A stretch of 64,000 nucleotides of DNA, from positions 744,001 through 808,000 of the forward strand of contig NZ_PDJQ01000001.1 in assembly GCF_002563855.1 (NCBI RefSeq), given 5' to 3'. The translations under genes and the position numbers were made by a program. This stretch comes from Tepidiforma thermophila (GTDB taxonomy: Bacteria > Chloroflexota > Dehalococcoidia > Tepidiformales > Tepidiformaceae). Under the pieces are notes generated by a model. That model was not told where the DNA came from, searched no databases, and saw only the letters and a list, made by a program, of their open reading frames with translations. Below are positions 52,654 through 59,927 of this stretch, piece after piece. The number at the start of each line of letters is the position of its first letter. The first letter of the stretch is position 1.

Positions 52654-53889
52654 GTGCCGACAATCCTCCTCGCCACCATTGGCAAACGAGACCCCTTCGA
52701 CAGGGGCGAACCAACCGGGCCACTCCGCCTCGCGCGTGAAACGAAGCCCGACCGCGCGCTCCTGGTCGCCACCGCCGCCGTGCGCGCCCAGGCCGAGGCA
52801 ACCGCCGCCGAACTCCAGGCCCTCGGCATCGAGATCGCCATCGACATCCTCGACGACCTTCGCCGGAACGTGCCCGACCTCGCAGTCAGCGTCTCCGACC
52901 TCCTCCTCGCCGGCCGCGACCTCATCCGCCGCCGCCCCGAGCTCAAAGAGGCCGAGGTCATCACCTGCTTCACCTCCGGCACCCCCCAGATGTCGATCGC
53001 CTTCACCCTCGTCGTCCGCTCCCTCCTCCCCCGCGCCCGCCACTTCCAGGCCCTCAACCCCGCCGAGGCCCAGGGCAATCCCCTGCGCGAGTTCGACCCC
53101 GACGCCCTCGTTCACCTCGACGCCCGCGACCGCACCCTCGAGGCCCTCGCCGCCGGCAACGCCGCCGCTGCCCTCGCCGCCGGCGAACCGCTCCTCAACC
53201 TGCCCGCCGGCACCCCGCCGCCCTGGGACCAGAAAGCCCTCAAAGCCGCCGTCACCATCGCCCGCGCACTCGTCGCCGTCGAAAACTACCAGCGGCAATG
53301 GCTCCGGCAGGTCGCCGCCAACATCCCGGCCAGGGCCGGCGGCGCCGACCTCTCCCACCTCAAATCCTGGCTCGAACGGTGCAGCAGCGACGACCTCGCC
53401 TGGGGCGCCGAGCTCGCCGCCTGCTCCCTCCGCCTCCAGGCCGCCGACCGTCCCGCCCAGGCGATCCTCGTGGCAGCCACCGCCGCCGAAGTCATCATTT
53501 CCGCCGGCCTCCGCCGCGCCGGCATCGACCCCGACGACATCCGCGACCCCGCCCGGTTGCCGTCCGGCTTCACCGAAAAGGACCGCGTGAGCATCGACGG
53601 CGGCCGCTGGCGCATCGAAGGCCTCCAGCGCCGCGCAAAGCTCCTCGAAGCCCTCTCACCCGCCTACCGCCGCGCCGTCGAAGAACAGGACGCCGAAACA
53701 CTTCGCGCCCGCCTCGCCGGCGCCCGCAACGAAGCCGTCCACCAGGGCCGCCAGGTGACCGGGGAGGCCCTCGAAGCCGCCGCAGCCTACCTTCGGATCC
53801 TCGCCGAGGCCGTCGGCGCCCCCGCCCCCTCCAGCCTTCCCACAATTCCCTCGAGTCTCAGCGCTCTTGTCCAGCTATGGCGCACCTGA
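52654..53889 (+). CDS. CARF-HEPN ribonuclease, Csm6-like (TIGR02710-type)
   Basis: This 411-residue protein starts with a CARF Rossmann-like domain (VPTILLATIG, then TKPDRALLVATAAV-like strand) and has the nucleotide-sensing TSGTPQM at 107-113. The C-terminal helical part has the HEPN active motif R-x4-H at Arg358 to His363 (ARNEAVHQG). CARF domains bind cyclic oligoadenylate and switch on the HEPN RNase during type III immunity. GTG at 52654 has no strong ribosome site. It is divergent from cas10 and upstream of cas1. Confidence 0.87.
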   Translation: MPTILLATIGKRDPFDRGEPTGPLRLARETKPDRALLVATAAVRAQAEATAAELQALGIEIAIDILDDLRRNVPDLAVSVSDLLLAGRDLIRRRPELKEAEVITCFTSGTPQMSIAFTLVVRSLLPRARHFQALNPAEAQGNPLREFDPDALVHLDARDRTLEALAAGNAAAALAAGEPLLNLPAGTPPPWDQKALKAAVTIARALVAVENYQRQWLRQVAANIPARAGGADLSHLKSWLERCSSDDLAWGAELAACSLRLQAADRPAQAILVAATAAEVIISAGLRRAGIDPDDIRDPARLPSGFTEKDRVSIDGGRWRIEGLQRRAKLLEALSPAYRRAVEEQDAETLRARLAGARNEAVHQGRQVTGEALEAAAAYLRILAEAVGAPAPSSLPTIPSSLSALVQLWRT

Positions 53890-53964
53890 CCAGGACCCCG
53901 GTCATTTCTCCTGCGCAGGCCCTGCGTCCCGCCGCTGCCTCTAACGAACATAACAGCAGAGGAC

Positions 53965-54921
53965 ATGCGAATCCTTCACGTCACGGAACAGGGCAGCACC
54001 ATCCGGACCACCGGCGAATGTCTTGAAATCTTCGTCGATGGACTTCCCGTGCTTACCGCAGGGCTCCACACCCTTGAAGCACTCGTCCTCCACGGTGCCG
54101 TCCAGCTCACCGCTCCCGCCGCCAGCCGGCTCCTTGCAGCCGGCATTCCCTCCGTCTACGTCGGGCTCGACGGCAGGCTCAAAGGTCGCCTCGAGCCCAT
54201 CGGACATCCTGCCGCGAGGCTCCGCTCGGCCCAGGCCCTCGCTGCCGCGGACCCTGTCCGCCGTCTCGCCATCGCGCGCGAGATCGTCCGCAACAAACTG
54301 ACCGCCCAGGCGCGGCTCCTCCGGGCCCTTCGCCGGCCCGAGACCTCCGCCCTCCTCGCGCTAATTCCCCGGGTCCGTGCAGCAGAGACCCTCGATGAAC
54401 TCCGCGGAACCGAGGGCTGGGCAGGCCGAATCTATTTTTCCGCGCTCCGCGCACACCTCAGCCTCGCCGGCTGGCGCCGGGCACGCCGCCCCGCTCGCGA
54501 CCCGCTCAATGCCCTCTTCAACTACGGCTACGCCCTCCTCATGCGCCCTGCCATCCTCGCCGTCGCCGCTGTCGGTCTCGACCCCTACCAGGGCTTCCTT
54601 CATCACGCCACCCGCGGCCAACCAGCTTTTGTCCTCGACCTCATCGAAGAGTTTCGCGCACCCCTGGTCGATCTTCTGGTTGTTCGGCTCTATCCCACCC
54701 TCTCCCGAGATACGGGATGGTTTGAACAGACGGAAGCCGGCACCCGGCTTGCACTCGACGTGCGCAAGCGGCTCATCGCCGCCTTCGAATCACGCCTCTC
54801 ACGCGCCACCCGCTACCGCCCGACAGGCCGCCGGGAGGAGGTCGGCCGCCTCTTCGAACTCCAGGCCAGGGCCTTCGCCCGCGCCATCCGCACCGGCGGA
54901 CCGGTCCGCCCCGCATGGTGA
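53965..54921 (+). CDS. cas1: CRISPR integrase Cas1
   Basis: This 318-residue protein has an N-terminal beta domain (VTEQGSTIRTTGECLEIF) and a helical C-terminal domain. Metal ligands are Glu150 in RGTEGWAGRIYF, His213 or His214 in GFLHHATRGQ, and the Asp/Glu cluster near 225-229 in VLDLIEEFR, all present. It joins new spacers to the leader end with Cas2. Cas2 starts six bases after its stop. Confidence 0.95.
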   Translation: MRILHVTEQGSTIRTTGECLEIFVDGLPVLTAGLHTLEALVLHGAVQLTAPAASRLLAAGIPSVYVGLDGRLKGRLEPIGHPAARLRSAQALAAADPVRRLAIAREIVRNKLTAQARLLRALRRPETSALLALIPRVRAAETLDELRGTEGWAGRIYFSALRAHLSLAGWRRARRPARDPLNALFNYGYALLMRPAILAVAAVGLDPYQGFLHHATRGQPAFVLDLIEEFRAPLVDLLVVRLYPTLSRDTGWFEQTEAGTRLALDVRKRLIAAFESRLSRATRYRPTGRREEVGRLFELQARAFARAIRTGGPVRPAW

Positions 54922-54927
54922 CGCCCG

Positions 54928-55212
54928 ATGGACGAACGCTGGTACGCCATCGCGTACGACATCCCCGACAACCGCAGGCGCGAAGCCCTCGCAACCTGGC
55001 TGGAGGGTTGGGGTGAGCGCGTTCAGCGCAGCGTGTTCGAATTCCAGCTCCGGCCGTCCGAATTCGCCCGCATGCTCGCCGGCATCCGCGCCCGCATCGA
55101 CCCGGCAGTCGACCAGGTCCGGGTCTACCACCTCGGCGCCCGCGGCTATCGGTCGATCGAAGTCCCGGCTGGCCCGCCGGCCCGGCCGCGGCCCAGGTGG
55201 TTCATCGTGTGA
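54928..55212 (+). CDS. cas2: CRISPR adaptation protein Cas2
   Basis: This 94-residue ferredoxin-like protein has AIAYDIPDNRRREALATWL with the metal Asp11, then VQRSVFEFQL, typical of Cas2. It is the structural core of the Cas1-Cas2 complex. It ends 102 bases before array 2, whose leader follows at once. Confidence 0.94.
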   Translation: MDERWYAIAYDIPDNRRREALATWLEGWGERVQRSVFEFQLRPSEFARMLAGIRARIDPAVDQVRVYHLGARGYRSIEVPAGPPARPRPRWFIV

Positions 55213-55314
55213 ACGGCCGCCCCCTTGTCATACCGCGCGTGGCGTGGCATAGTACCCGCATGGCCGGATGGGAGAGCCCCGCGCTTACCACAAGGAGGGA
55301 AGAAAGTCAATAGA
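55213..55314 (+). promoter_or_regulatory. CRISPR array 2 leader with probable promoter
   Basis: TTGTCA at 55225-55230 and CATAGT at 55248-55253 are 17 bases apart. The leader ends AAAGTCAATAGA at the first repeat, as in array 1, and carries TACCACA and an A/G-rich AAGGAGGGAAGA. Its similarity to the array 1 leader suggests both are served by the same Cas1-Cas2. Confidence 0.62.
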
Positions 55315-56681
55315 GTTGCAACCCTCGAATCCCCGCTAGGGGACTGAAACCAGCCGTCCGGATCGAGCAGGCTCCCGTCCTCGTAGACGAGCAGTTGCAA
55401 CCCTCGAATCCCCGCTAGGGGACTGAAACCTGTGGCCTGCCATCTTCAGCGCCGGGAGGCCATCCCCGGCGGAGTTGCAACCCTCGAATCCCCGCTAGGG
55501 GACTGAAACGACAACTGCCGTGAAATTGCCGCCCGCCCGCGGCGACGCGCCGTTGCAACCCTCGAATCCCCGCTAGGAGACTGAAACCCTACCGGGACGG
55601 GAACGTGTTACCATCTGCGTGCAGCCTCGTTGCAACCCTCGAATCCCCGCTAGGGGACTGAAACGCCGTTCTCCACCAGCACGGCACGCACGGCACGGCG
55701 AAGAGTTGCAACCCTCGAATCCCCGCTAGGGGACTGAAACCCGACGGGAACTCAGCCGCCAGTTCCAGCACCAGCTGCGGCAGTTGCAACCCTCGAATCC
55801 CCGCTAGGGGACTGAAACTCGGATTTCCCTCCTCGGGGGTTGGGCTCCCCGCCCAGCGTTGCAACCCTCGAATCCCCGCTAGGGGACTGAAACCCCCGGC
55901 GATCCTCGGTCGGGATCGCCCGGTCGCCGACCTGTTGCCACCCTCGAATCCCCGCTAGGGGACTGAAACTGGGGAGATCGTAGCCGGCGTACAGTTCGCG
56001 AATAAGATCGCGTTGCAACCCTCGAATCCCCGCTAGGGGACTGAAACCCCGCAGGGATGATCGCGACGGCCCGCTGGCCGTCAATCGTTCCAGTTGCAAC
56101 CCTCGAATCCCCGCTAGGGGACTGAAACTGGCCCTTCTGCCGCGCGAACTGCGCAGCAAGGGCCCAAGTTGCAACCCTCGAATCCCCGCTAGGGGACTGA
56201 AACGCTTACGCTTGGCCAGCATTTTCACGGCCAGAATAAAAAGGTCGGTTGCAACCCTCGAATCCCCGCTAGGGGACTGAAACCTCACGGAGCGCTCCCT
56301 ACGACCGCCGACCCGATCGGCAAGGGTTGCAACCCTCGAATCCCCGCTAGGGGACTGAAACTCATAGTCGGTGCTGACCGGCATGGTCAGGAGAACGCGC
56401 CGGGAGTTGCAACCCTCGAATCCCCGCTAGGGGACTGAAACCCAGTAGTCAGCATCACTAGCGTAGGACTGCCAGTTTGCGCGCGGTTGCAACCCTCGAA
56501 TCCCCGCTAGGGGACTGAAACCCCGGCTTCAAGCCGGACTGGCAGCACCGTGACCGAATCGCCATTGTTGCAATCCTCGAATCCCCGCTAGGGGACTGAA
56601 ACGGCCGATCGGCAGGCACCCAACCCTCAACGTACGCCGGTCCGGGTTGCAATCCTCGAATCCCCGCTAGGGGACTGAAAC
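55315..56681 (+). CRISPR. CRISPR array 2: 18 repeats of 36 bases, 17 spacers
   Basis: The repeat is identical to array 1 except at base 13: CCCTCGAATCC here and CCCTCAAATCC in array 1. Spacers are 39-45 bases. Variants are in repeat 4 (TAGGAG for TAGGGG), repeat 9 (TTGCCA for TTGCAA) and the last two repeats (CAATCC for CAACCC), so the distal end on the right has decayed and the leader is on the left. It adjoins cas1-cas2. Confidence 0.98.
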
Positions 56682-56857
56682 CACTCCCTCCCGTGGTCGC
56701 CTGTCCGTCGTACTGCTCGATACCTTCAGCGGGTGGGTGTACGCCCCCCGCCGCGGGTCAGCCGGCATGGTCGCCCGGCCGGCGAAGTGGCTGAAGCCGC
56801 GGCAACGGGCATTTGGCAATCGGCTCCCGGTCATCGCCCCATTCGGGCAGGGGCCAG

Positions 56858-57392
56858 GTTCGAGAACGTACCGGACAGCCCTACCGCACCGACTGCATGG
56901 TCGCCCTCAATGCGCAGCCGTGCTGCTCAACCCGGATTCCCGCCACCCCGCAGTTCCTCGCCTGCGACAACAACCCAGCGGTGCCTTGCCCGGCCGCCGC
57001 GGCCGGGTGCTCGTTCGCGACACACCGGAGCCGGATCGCATGGTCGACCGCACCCGCCCCGCGTTCACCGGCGAGGACATCCAGCGCAGCGTCGATACGT
57101 GCCACGCCTGGCGCGTCGAACGGGAGTCCTGCCCGGCGGCGGGGATATGCCCGGCCTTTGCAAATCAGCTACGCTCAACCGGGAGCCCAGGCACGGCAAC
57201 GTGCCAGCACCGGGCCGCTGCGTCGGACCTGAAGTAGTCATCGAAGTAGTAATTAAGGAAGGTGACGCCGGGCCGTTCGAGGAGACGATGCAGCGCCTTG
57301 TGGCGCAACTCGACGAGCAGAAGGCAGAAGCCGCCAGTCTCGGCGCCGCAATCGCCGGGAGCCCGGAGGAGCGTGGATATGTCGGGAGCTGA
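56858..57392 (+). pseudogene. Decayed type I restriction methylase HsdM C-terminus
   Basis: Three frames carry successive stretches of an HsdM-like N6-adenine methylase. One frame reads TDCMVALNAQPCCSTRIPAT and PQFLACDNNP; the next reads RRGRVLVRDTPEPDRMVDR and FTGEDIQRSVDTCHAWR; the third reads [19 protein letters not shown]-like [20 protein letters not shown] and ends GYVGS. Intact homologues have these in this order (VDCMVALPGQLFYSTQIP, ARKLGRMVDRTHRE, EDIQRIADTYHAWR, GFCKSATL, PFEEKMQRL). At least two frameshifts separate them, and the catalytic domain is absent. It lies right after array 2. Confidence 0.75.
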
Positions 57393-57669
57393 CCCCATCA
57401 GCGAGAAGCGCGAGGCAATTCTCCGGCTCTGTGCCCGTTACGGCGCCCGCAACCCCCGGCTGTTCGGTTCCAGGGCCCGCGGTGAGGCAGACGAACAAAG
57501 CGACATCGACCTCCTCGTCGAACTTGAGCCCGGGCGTACCCTCCTCGACCTCGGCGGCCTGCAATACGAACTCGAGCAGCTGCTCGGCCGGCCGGTCGAC
57601 GTCGTGACCGAGCGCGGCCTCAAGGCACGGCTCCGTGAACGGGTGCTGCGCGAGGCAGTTCCCCTGTGA
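57379..57669 (+). CDS. mntA: MntA-type nucleotidyltransferase antitoxin
   Basis: This 96-residue minimal nucleotidyltransferase has GSRARG (30-35), the metal pair Asp42/Asp44 ([10 protein letters not shown]) and the third Asp74 (GRPVDVV). MntA adds AMP to a Tyr of the HepT toxin to neutralise it. ATG at 57379 follows GGAGGAG within the end of the hsdM remnant. It overlaps hepT by four bases (GTGA). Confidence 0.88.
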   Translation: MSGADPISEKREAILRLCARYGARNPRLFGSRARGEADEQSDIDLLVELEPGRTLLDLGGLQYELEQLLGRPVDVVTERGLKARLRERVLREAVPL

Positions 57670-58019
57670 GAGACCCCAGGGAGCGACTGCGCGACATGCT
57701 CGAAGCCATCGCGGCCATCGAGCGGTACCTCGGGCGCGGGCAGGCAGCCTTCGAGCAGGACGAGCTGCTCCAGGGCTGGTTTGTCCGCAACCTCCAGGTC
57801 ATCGGCGAGGCCGCCCGGGCCCTGCCGCAGGAGACACGGGACCTCGCCCCCGATGTCCCGTGGCCCGCCATCATCGGCATGCGGAACGTCCTTGTGCACG
57901 GATATTTCGATATCGACACCGCCATCGTCTGGGAAGCGGCCAGCCGCGACCTCCCCGCGCTCAGGCCGCGGCTCGAAGCGCTGCTGCAGCGGCTGGAGGA
58001 GCAGGCGGAGCGAGAATGA
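57666..58019 (+). CDS. hepT: HepT-like HEPN RNase toxin (DUF86)
   Basis: This 117-residue HEPN protein has the RNase motif R-x4-H-x-Y at Arg73, His78 and Tyr80 ([11 protein letters not shown]); the Tyr is the residue AMPylated by MntA in characterised systems. The preceding [16 protein letters not shown] is a DUF86 mark. GTG at 57666 overlaps mntA. The pair is intact and probably functional as a toxin-antitoxin module. Confidence 0.88.
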   Translation: MRDPRERLRDMLEAIAAIERYLGRGQAAFEQDELLQGWFVRNLQVIGEAARALPQETRDLAPDVPWPAIIGMRNVLVHGYFDIDTAIVWEAASRDLPALRPRLEALLQRLEEQAERE

Positions 58020-58129
58020 CACCCTCACGGTCGCCGCGAGGCGGCGGCAATGCCAGCATCGGCTGGAACGAAATCCCGCCCGAGTTTCACGAACGCCTCG
58101 GCCTGAAGCCGGGGCTGGTGCGAATATGA
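58016..58129 (+). CDS. Possible short ORF coupled to hepT (37 aa)
   Basis: ATG at 58016 overlaps the hepT stop (ATGA), and its stop overlaps the start of the next frame at 58126 in the same way. The 37 residues include NASIGWNEIPPEFHERLG. It could be a coupled peptide or a remnant. Not recognised. Confidence 0.3.
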   Translation: MTPSRSPRGGGNASIGWNEIPPEFHERLGLKPGLVRI

Positions 58130-58512
58130 GCGCCGCGCTCTCCGAGTCCGACCTCGAAGTGCCCTCCTGGCTGGACGTCTGCCCGGTCTGCCGCTCTTTG
58201 CTCTCGTACACCGAGCACGCCGGAGACGGACTCCGCCACTGGGCAGGGGTATCGAAACCGACATCGCTGGCCACGTCCCTCCACCAGAGGAGGATTGACC
58301 CAGTGCATGCCGGAGCATGACAGTTTCTGTCGGCTCTGGTCGATAACCCCATCGACCCGAGCAACGTTGTCCGGGTCCACATGTCCAGGCTTACCGTGTC
58401 CGGCTGCGTGGTGAGGGGGCACTTGGGAGACCGCTACTTGCTGGCCCTCCACACCAGAAGCGGAATCCGGTGGTATGTGGTCACGACCGAAGAAACAAAG
58501 GAAAATAGATAG
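58126..58512 (+). pseudogene. ORF split by an in-frame TGA
   Basis: A frame from ATG 58126 reads 64 codons with a Cys pair (DVCPVCRSLL) and then TGA at 58318. The same frame continues open to TAG at 58510, reading FLSALVDNPIDPSNVVRVH, then MSRLTVSGCVVRGHLGDRY and GIRWYVVTTEE. The second part looks protein-like but has no good start codon of its own, so one gene broken by a stop is likely. Family unknown. Confidence 0.4.
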
Positions 58513-58848
58513 CGGGAAGCGATAGGCGCCAGCTCGTTTCCATTCCCTCCCCGGGAAGTCTCCCGGCCAGTGAAGCAGAGACGTCAAGTTTGGGGCAGGG
58601 AGCTCGTTCATCATTGCCGTGACATTGGGAGGCTGTCATCAGGGCGCTCGGCGTCGGACGGGCCATCACGGAGCGCACGCTCCGTATCCGGGCGTACCGT
58701 TCCGGGCGCACACTGGCTGAACTTGTGCTGACGAGCGATGTGGTACGGGAAGCGAGAGCGCACCTGGCAAGCAAGGTCATCTCAAGCGACCGCCGTGCCA
58801 GTCGCGGAAGCTCGCGCCGGGCGCCCATCACGCCGAGGAGGGTAAAAC
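58513..58848. other. Stretch with fragmentary frames only
   Basis: No firm gene. One plus-strand frame from 58623 onwards reads ALGVGRAITERTLRIRAYR and AELVLTSDVVREARAHLAS, which looks protein-like, but lacks a standard start codon and overlaps the next gene. It may be another remnant in this decayed zone. Confidence 0.4.
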
Positions 58849-59133
58849 GTGAGCCAGCAGGAGACCCCGCCCAACAGGGTTGACGATTTCAGGCAGGACC
58901 TTGCCGACATCATCGAAGCCGTCCGCTCCAAAACCTGCGCGCTCGAGGTGGCAGAGGCTGACGGGGCGCTGCTCATCGACCTCTCTCGTCCCGGCATCGA
59001 ATGCCGGCGCCGTATACGGCTGCGCGTCGTGGTCGATTCATCCCGGGTCGGCACCATTGAACTTGTTAGGCCGCTCGGGAACAGGAAGGAGCGCCGCTTC
59101 GGTGCGAAATTCCAGTTTTGGTGGAGGTACTGA
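58849..59133 (+). CDS. Hypothetical protein (94 aa)
   Basis: GTG at 58849 follows GAGGAGGG. The 94 residues have an acidic helix (VDDFRQDLADIIEAVRS) and then strands (ALLIDLSRPGIECRRRIRLRVVVDSS) ending in a basic, aromatic tail (KFQFWWRY). Possibly a small beta protein; no family recognised. It ends 76 bases before the relict CRISPR repeats. Confidence 0.5.
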   Translation: MSQQETPPNRVDDFRQDLADIIEAVRSKTCALEVAEADGALLIDLSRPGIECRRRIRLRVVVDSSRVGTIELVRPLGNRKERRFGAKFQFWWRY

Positions 59134-59209
59134 GCGACGACGACTCGGCTACGGTCGGGGGCCAGCGCATCGCATACGTAAGTTTCGTACGTCATCAGCG
59201 GCAGGCCGC
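59134..59209. other. Short gap before relict repeats
   Basis: No gene seen. It contains an inverted CGTACG-like A/T-richer segment (ACGTAAGTTTCGTACGTC) just before the relict repeats. Confidence 0.4.
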
Positions 59210-59321
59210 GTTGCAACCATCGAGTCACCACTAGGGGACCGAATCTTGTCGGAACCTCACCGCGGTAATTACACCGGTTTCAGACGTTGTAACCCTCGAA
59301 TCCCCGCCAGGAAACTCAACG
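59210..59321 (+). CRISPR. Relict two-repeat CRISPR remnant
   Basis: Two degenerate copies of the array 2 repeat flank a 40-base spacer-sized stretch (59246-59285). The first (59210-59245) starts GTTGCAACCATCGAGTC and retains ACTAGGGGACCGAA; the second (59286-59321) starts GTTGTAACCCTCGAATCC and ends with a damaged GGAAACTCAAC. The G at repeat base 13 ties both to array 2 rather than array 1. Confidence 0.8.
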
Positions 59322-59927
59322 GTCAGGCTGCATTCGGCGTACCGGTGCCCCGGGAATCGTGACGGCGAACCGCTATCGCGCCATGCGCGAACGCGGCGCT
59401 CAAGGCTACCCCCACCCGCGACTGCACCGGCACCCGTGAATCTCCGCGAATCCGCCTCGGTCACGTGCGGCGCGGCGACGCTGCTCGCCACCGTGGCACG
59501 GGCGCCCAACTCCGCAGCTCGCCCCGCGGCCGTCTCGTAGCCGTCGTTGGCGTCCAGAGGGGGGATTGATGCCGTCCCGGAGTCGCACAGGCTGCCGAAG
59601 AATTCCTGGCCCCCTTCGCTGCGCAGGGCAGGCCGCGCGTCGGCCCTTTCGGGGCCGGCCGCCGGGGGCCCGGCTTTCTCCCTTCATATCGTCCGCCCCC
59701 AACCACTCACCTACCGCCTCCTGCCGTTGGCCCGGCAGATGCCCCGGCCCGTCCGCCCGGCGGGGCGGCGGCATCTCACGCCGCGAAGCGGCTACAATCA
59801 CGCCCCAGGCGCCGGCCAAACCGTGTCCTGCAGCTCCGTCAGCGACCCGTGCGGCCGAACGCCATCCCCTGCGTTGCGCGGAGTCGCGCCTTCAGTCCAG
59901 CCCGGTTGCCCCGCAAAGGAGACGAGC
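59322..59927. other. Gene-poor stretch before the helicase
   Basis: No convincing gene on either strand over about 600 bases; the open frames present are Arg/Pro/Gly-rich shadows. The final part carries the AAAGGAG ribosome site of the helicase gene. No repeat or promoter was clear. Confidence 0.5.

Noticed and set aside
55752-56384. A 210-codon minus-strand frame with repeated SPSGDSRVAT
   Set aside because: Again CRISPR repeats read as protein.
55315-56681. TCGAATCCCC in array 2 repeats, similar to a tRNA T-loop
   Set aside because: The flanking bases do not make a tRNA arm or cloverleaf; it is part of the CRISPR repeat.
59406-59819. 137-codon minus-strand frame upstream of the helicase
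   Set aside because: Arg/Gly/Pro-rich, no motifs, and no ribosome site.
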